From positions 183,337 through 247,336 of the forward strand of contig JAIXMQ010000047.1 of assembly GCA_025716855.1 (NCBI GenBank): a DNA stretch of 64,000 nucleotides, given 5' to 3'. Numbering within the stretch: position 1 is the first letter of the stretch; each line of letters begins with the position of its first letter. A program made the position numbers and the translations under genes. Positions 62,684-64,000 of this stretch are shown one piece after another. The notes under the pieces were generated by a model. The model did not search any database, was not told the origin of the DNA, and was given only the letters and a program-made list of their open reading frames with translations. This DNA is from Pilaira anomala. Its lineage: Eukaryota; Mucoromycota; Mucoromycetes; Mucorales; Mucoraceae.

Positions 62684-64000
62684 TTACCACATCATAGAAA
62701 AATCAACAGAATTACATTGTTGAGGATAAGTTTTTCTGATCCTTTGATGGTCTGTATTTAATGGGATTTTTTCATATTTCTTCAATTTACCTTTTGGAGT
62801 TTTTTTGAGCTCTATTAGATAGAAATGAGATTGTGCAAGTAAGAGTAAAATTGGATTATTGATATTTTCTATAATGTTCATTTCAACTAGTGGGAAAAAA
62901 GAAAAGGCATCCTTGAACTCTTTCATTTTACGGTCCTTTTCAACGTAGAACTCTCTATATGTGAATACAACGACTGGGCGGTTATAAGTATCTGCTACGA
63001 CCTGAGGACTGATGTGACCAGACATGTTCATATAATACTTCACTTACATATTCACATATACACGGTCACTACCACTTAATCTATTATCCACCGATTACTA
63101 ATAAACATTCGTTCTACTAAGTTCTATATACTATCGACCAGTAATACTGATTCGGTAAATAGTAACATGGATTATCCGTTAACATTGACAGGTTCTGGTT
63201 ATTCTATTTTAACTACACCAGGAACATGGGTCAATGTGACACGATGATTGGTATTGTTCTTCCTGCATCAATAACAAGCACGGACCTGAATAATGATTTA
63301 CACTCAGTTTTGACATGTATATAAACCCTCCATATTTTTGTAAATAATAAAAGAATTATCTTATTTTGCGTCTGATTATTTTTATAGTTCCTTTACTATT
63401 TTTTATTTCGTATTCAATCTATATTTTATAGCTCGGATACATCAAGGACAAGTAAAGGTACTAAACCATAAGTTTGAATCGTAACATGGACTTATAGTTG
63501 AGGTGAGCTTTTTGAGCATTTTGGTCCGCTCAAAATCAGCCAACGTCTGGGTACTGGCTTCTGGCTTATATAGACTGTCTTGGTATTTCTGGTAAGTGGC
63601 TAGCATGTCTTGCTTGACTTTTATCCAGTTTTCTTGATGATTGTATACCGAAAGACTAACAGCACGAAAACCGCAATTACCATCGCCAGAAACGCTGTAT
63701 ATTTTAGATAAAACGCTTTTAGGGTTTATCTCAACGAAGTTGAAAACGGAATCTTTCTTAGGATTACTATAAATAATTAATCTTGAACGTAGAAGAGATT
63801 AGTTAGATGCTTGTGTAGTTACAGTTGCTCCTAAAATGACATCGAAATAATTAAGTAAAAAAAAAACATACTTTTTATCAATTGTAGATTCAGATATCAT
63901 AGTTGAATTTTCAGCGTTTTTGCATCTAACTGAGGAAAAGTGCCATCAGAATCACAATGAATGAGCGTAATTTTTCTTTTTTTCAATTCCAAAGCAACAT
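62684..64000 (-). pseudogene. OTU-type cysteine protease-like gene, interrupted, 5' end outside window
   Basis: Minus-strand pieces of an OTU domain. Near the window edge (about 63990-63900) is 'KKRKITLIHCDSDGTFPQLD'. Then comes the catalytic segment 'SVSGDGNCGFRAVSLSVY' with D-G-N-C at 63673-63684 and 'QENWIKVKQDMLATYQKYQD'. A later piece at 63043-62684 has 'SGHISPQVVADTYNRPVVVF' and 'LLLAQSHFYLIEL', where His sits at the usual position of the catalytic His. Between them (about 63045-63455) the frame stops. The SPCY segment appears twice, near 63485 and near 63170 (GTAACATGGA at both), which suggests a partial duplication or insertion. Such OTU genes are common near mobile elements in Mucorales. 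It could still be functional if unrecognised introns exist. Confidence 0.55.

Overview
This is nuclear DNA of a fungus, most likely an early-diverging one of the Mucoromycota/Mucorales type. The sequence is AT-rich. Genes lie on both strands and are cut by many short GT-AG introns, mostly 53-90 bp with TTTAG or TATAG acceptors. Long poly-A and poly-T runs are common. The gene content is fungal: chitin synthase, an Ssd1 orthologue, a white-collar-type PAS/GATA regulator, a Nup98-type nucleoporin and a fungal mRNA guanylyltransferase. Decayed mobile elements of Fanzor, IS630/Tc1-type DDE and OTU-protease type also fit Mucorales. The clade is inferred from gene content, not proven. All exon joins were built by hand by checking frame and splice signals; none is supported by transcripts.

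Layout. 0-9 kb holds a 5'-truncated division-2-like chitin synthase (+), cytosolic prolyl-tRNA synthetase (-) and a WC-2-like PAS/GATA protein (-). 9-13.6 kb is gene-poor. 13.6-20 kb holds glycyl-tRNA synthetase (+), with an in-frame upstream start that would add a mitochondrial presequence, and Ssd1 (-). 20.5-21.5 kb holds a transposase relic bordered by four 23-bp repeats. 22.6-29.8 kb holds two head-to-head RING/coiled-coil paralogues and a small orphan ubiquitin-like protein, a possible local ubiquitin-related cluster. 30.8-38.8 kb is a compact housekeeping block: ferrochelatase (+), Nup98-type nucleoporin (-), mRNA capping enzyme (+) and methionine aminopeptidase 2 (-). 40.4-47.7 kb holds a putatively myristoylated SAM methyltransferase (-) and a polyglutamine C2H2 regulator (+). 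50.5-54.4 kb holds ribosomal protein eL36 (+), a HAD phosphatase (-) and an MIT-domain protein (+). 54.63-57.57 kb is a TA-flanked terminal-inverted-repeat element carrying a broken Fanzor (eukaryotic TnpB-like RNA-guided nuclease) gene. 57.8-61.9 kb holds ETF-ubiquinone oxidoreductase (+) and a Nab2/ZC3H14-like five-finger CCCH protein (+). The window ends in a damaged OTU-protease-like gene (-).

Functional themes are protein synthesis (ProRS, GlyRS, eL36, MetAP2), mRNA life cycle (capping enzyme, Nup98, Nab2-like, Ssd1), mitochondrial redox and haem (ETF-QO, ferrochelatase) and the cell wall (chitin synthase; Ssd1 also controls wall mRNAs in yeast). The most interesting item is the Fanzor element. 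Its right arm is an inverted, internally deleted copy of its own left half. That copy keeps the reading frame at a site where the main gene has a one-base homopolymer frameshift.
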